Shown one piece after another: positions 62,934 through 64,000 of a stretch of 64,000 bases of DNA. The stretch spans positions 22,248 to 86,247 of the forward strand of contig JAQWOV010000005.1 of NCBI GenBank assembly GCA_029245675.1, given 5' to 3'. The notes below the pieces were generated by a model. It made no database searches. It saw nothing but the letters and a program-made list of their open reading frames with translations, and was not told where the DNA came from. Numbering within the stretch: position 1 is the first letter of the stretch; the number at the start of each line of letters is the position of its first letter. The position numbers were made by a program, and so were the translations under genes. The DNA is from Acidimicrobiales bacterium (lineage in GTDB: Bacteria; Actinomycetota; Acidimicrobiia; Acidimicrobiales; MedAcidi-G1).

Positions 62934-63248
62934 TTAGTTGCCGTCCATCGCTGCGGAAGCGATTGGCATCCAGTCTTCAAGGGTCATGAAAGGCCCAGTT
63001 GAAATAAATTCAATGAGTTGTTTTGCGGTAAGTTCAACAACTGTTTTCTCCGATGACGCTGCATCTGGATAGTTAGTAATTGAAATGTTGACGCCACGGG
63101 CGAAATCTGTTCCTGTCAGAGTGTTTTCACCACCGTTAGCGTTCACTACCGCCCAAACCTCCAACATAAGCGCTCCAAGTTCCTCACTTGTTTGCGCTGC
63201 TTGAAGTCTCGGTCCAGGCCTTGACGTTGCAATGCTTGTATATGACAT
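62934..63248 (-). CDS. Small protein of unknown function
   Basis: The 104-residue protein begins MSYTSIATSRPGPRLQAAQT; ATG 63248 is preceded by AAAGGAG, an excellent ribosome site. It has no membrane segment, is predicted soluble and Ala/Thr-rich, and contains LTAKQLIEFISTGPFMTLEDW near the C-terminus. No family was recognised. It is 71 bases or so from the YyaL-type gene on the same strand. Confidence 0.65.
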   Translation of the reverse strand: MSYTSIATSRPGPRLQAAQTSEELGALMLEVWAVVNANGGENTLTGTDFARGVNISITNYPDAASSEKTVVELTAKQLIEFISTGPFMTLEDWMPIASAAMDGN

Positions 63249-63349
63249 GTTTTCTCCTTTCGAAACGGAACTTAACACGCCAATATTTCTTGTGCGTTAA
63301 CGGCTTTTTAACTCCAACAAAAAGCTAGGTGTCGGAAATAAAACAGGTT

Positions 63350-64000
63350 CTATGAATTTTGAAGCTGGGTTAAGAGCTCTTCAGGGCTGTCGGTGGGTGC
63401 TTGGCAAGCAAAATTGTGGCACACATAGGCAAGGTTTTCGTCTCGTCCTTCCCAAAGCGGTCCTTGGCGTTGCTCCCCCCAGGCGAGAACAAGATTTGGG
63501 CGCCACATCGATTGGACTGCTTGAACTAGATCTGGGCGGTTGCCGGTTACTACTACTTCTGTCATTCCGCTGAGAGAAAAGTCAATAGCTCCAAGGAGGT
63601 GTCCGAATGCGGTGGGGTGTTCAGAGGCGATAGATCCTAAAAGATTGATTGTTTTTTCTGCTGCGTCAACATATTTTGTTTCACCAGTTAACGCTCCGAG
63701 GCGCAGAAGCCCTAAAGCGGCAAGGCTGTTCGCGGAGGGCACCGCATTGTCCATAACTTCCTTAGGACGGGAGATTAACGCGGGTGTGTCGTTTCCGGTG
63801 GTGAAGAATCCCCCATTGTCGTCGTCAGAGAATTTTTCAATCAAAACGTCTGCTGTTTTGATCGCGGCGTCAAACCATTTTGTTTTACCCGTCGCTTCGC
63901 TGAGTTTCACTAACGCTTCGATCATTGCGGCGTGATCAGCAGCGAAACCGAGTTGTCGAGCTCCGCCTTCGATTTGCCAAGACCTCAACCATCTTCCATC
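63350..64000 (-). CDS. C-terminal part of a YyaL/DUF255 thioredoxin-domain protein, cut by window edge
   Basis: The frame is open to base 64000 (DGRWLRSWQIEGG at the edge), so the gene continues beyond the window. The visible 216 residues form the alpha/alpha-barrel part: FAADHAAMIEALVKLSEATG, DNGGFFTTGNDTPALISRPKEVMDNAVPSANS, and the C-terminal VCHNFACQAPTDSPEEL with the Cys pair typical of the YyaL/spermatogenesis-associated-20 family. The N-terminal thioredoxin-like domain should lie outside. Its function in bacteria is not established. Confidence 0.88.
   Translation of the reverse strand, partial: DGRWLRSWQIEGGARQLGFAADHAAMIEALVKLSEATGKTKWFDAAIKTADVLIEKFSDDDNGGFFTTGNDTPALISRPKEVMDNAVPSANSLAALGLLRLGALTGETKYVDAAEKTINLLGSIASEHPTAFGHLLGAIDFSLSGMTEVVVTGNRPDLVQAVQSMWRPNLVLAWGEQRQGPLWEGRDENLAYVCHNFACQAPTDSPEELLTQLQNS

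Noticed and set aside
62906..62960. Possible terminator between the second nucleoside hydrolase and the small minus-strand gene
   Set aside because: There is a T-run, but the only stems (about 4-5 bp with large loops) are too weak to support a call.

Overview
The window looks like a chromosomal segment of a low- to mid-GC (roughly 40-45% by eye, not computed) free-living actinobacterium, most plausibly a marine Acidimicrobiia-type organism. The basis is the mixture of GTG and ATG starts, the actinobacterial forms of MetAP, ParC/ParE, TldD/TldE and ferrochelatase, Thr-rich linkers in secreted proteins, and a Tat-exported DUF1501 protein paired with DUF1800. This placement is inference from gene style; no marker-gene phylogeny was possible. 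Coding density is very high, many genes overlap by 1-20 bases, and no stretch above 300 bases lacks a gene.

Layout: 1-4.4 kb, end of an unknown gene, DUF1800/DUF1501 pair, a putative metalloprotease lipoprotein; 4.4-7.8 kb, tRNA-Ala(CGC), a membrane protein and the molybdenum-cofactor genes moeA-moaA-moaC; 7.9-15.7 kb, plsY, an FmdB-type zinc ribbon protein, tldD-tldE-uppP, a thioesterase, a PAP2-type phosphatase/transferase and dxs; 15.67-20.83 kb, a strikingly GC-rich island (about two thirds G+C by eye) carrying the long-chain olefin pathway oleA-oleBC-oleD plus a broken S4-domain gene and a truncated acyl-CoA ligase start; 20.8-28.7 kb, nfuA-like gene, enoyl-CoA hydratase, ferrochelatase, a topoisomerase pair (parC-parE) and a RecB-type nuclease; 28.7-37 kb, ParA, DUF3048 protein, methionine aminopeptidase, CDF transporter, secreted lipase, aquaporin; 35.8-39.5 kb, a leuB-ilvE-cimA branched-chain amino-acid operon preceded by a candidate attenuator with a tiny Leu/Ile/Val-rich leader peptide; 39.5-49.9 kb, greA, a membrane-anchored Hsp70-like hybrid, LysR plus carboxyltransferase, citrate synthase, M20 peptidase, TesB, small proteins, nucleoside hydrolase; 49.9-55.5 kb, a minus-strand operon of lysozyme-like protein, ABC exporter and arsenate reductase, then a large lipoprotein; 55.6-64 kb, Baeyer-Villiger-type monooxygenase, lipoprotein, gamma-PGA hydrolase-like protein, a C5-cytosine methyltransferase with a divergent DHH-like gene and an overlapping nucleoside hydrolase, and the C-terminal part of a YyaL/DUF255 protein.

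The most notable things are (1) the ole island, inserted exactly between the 3' ends of two convergent host genes (dxs and the nfuA-like gene), so that oleA begins about 22 bases after the stop of the nfuA-like gene and could be read from that gene's promoter; (2) the 11-codon leader peptide, paired hairpins and U-tract terminator upstream of leuB; (3) the methyltransferase/DHH-like/nucleoside hydrolase locus; and (4) several lipoproteins built on the same short lipobox plus coiled-coil stalk but with different extracellular parts.
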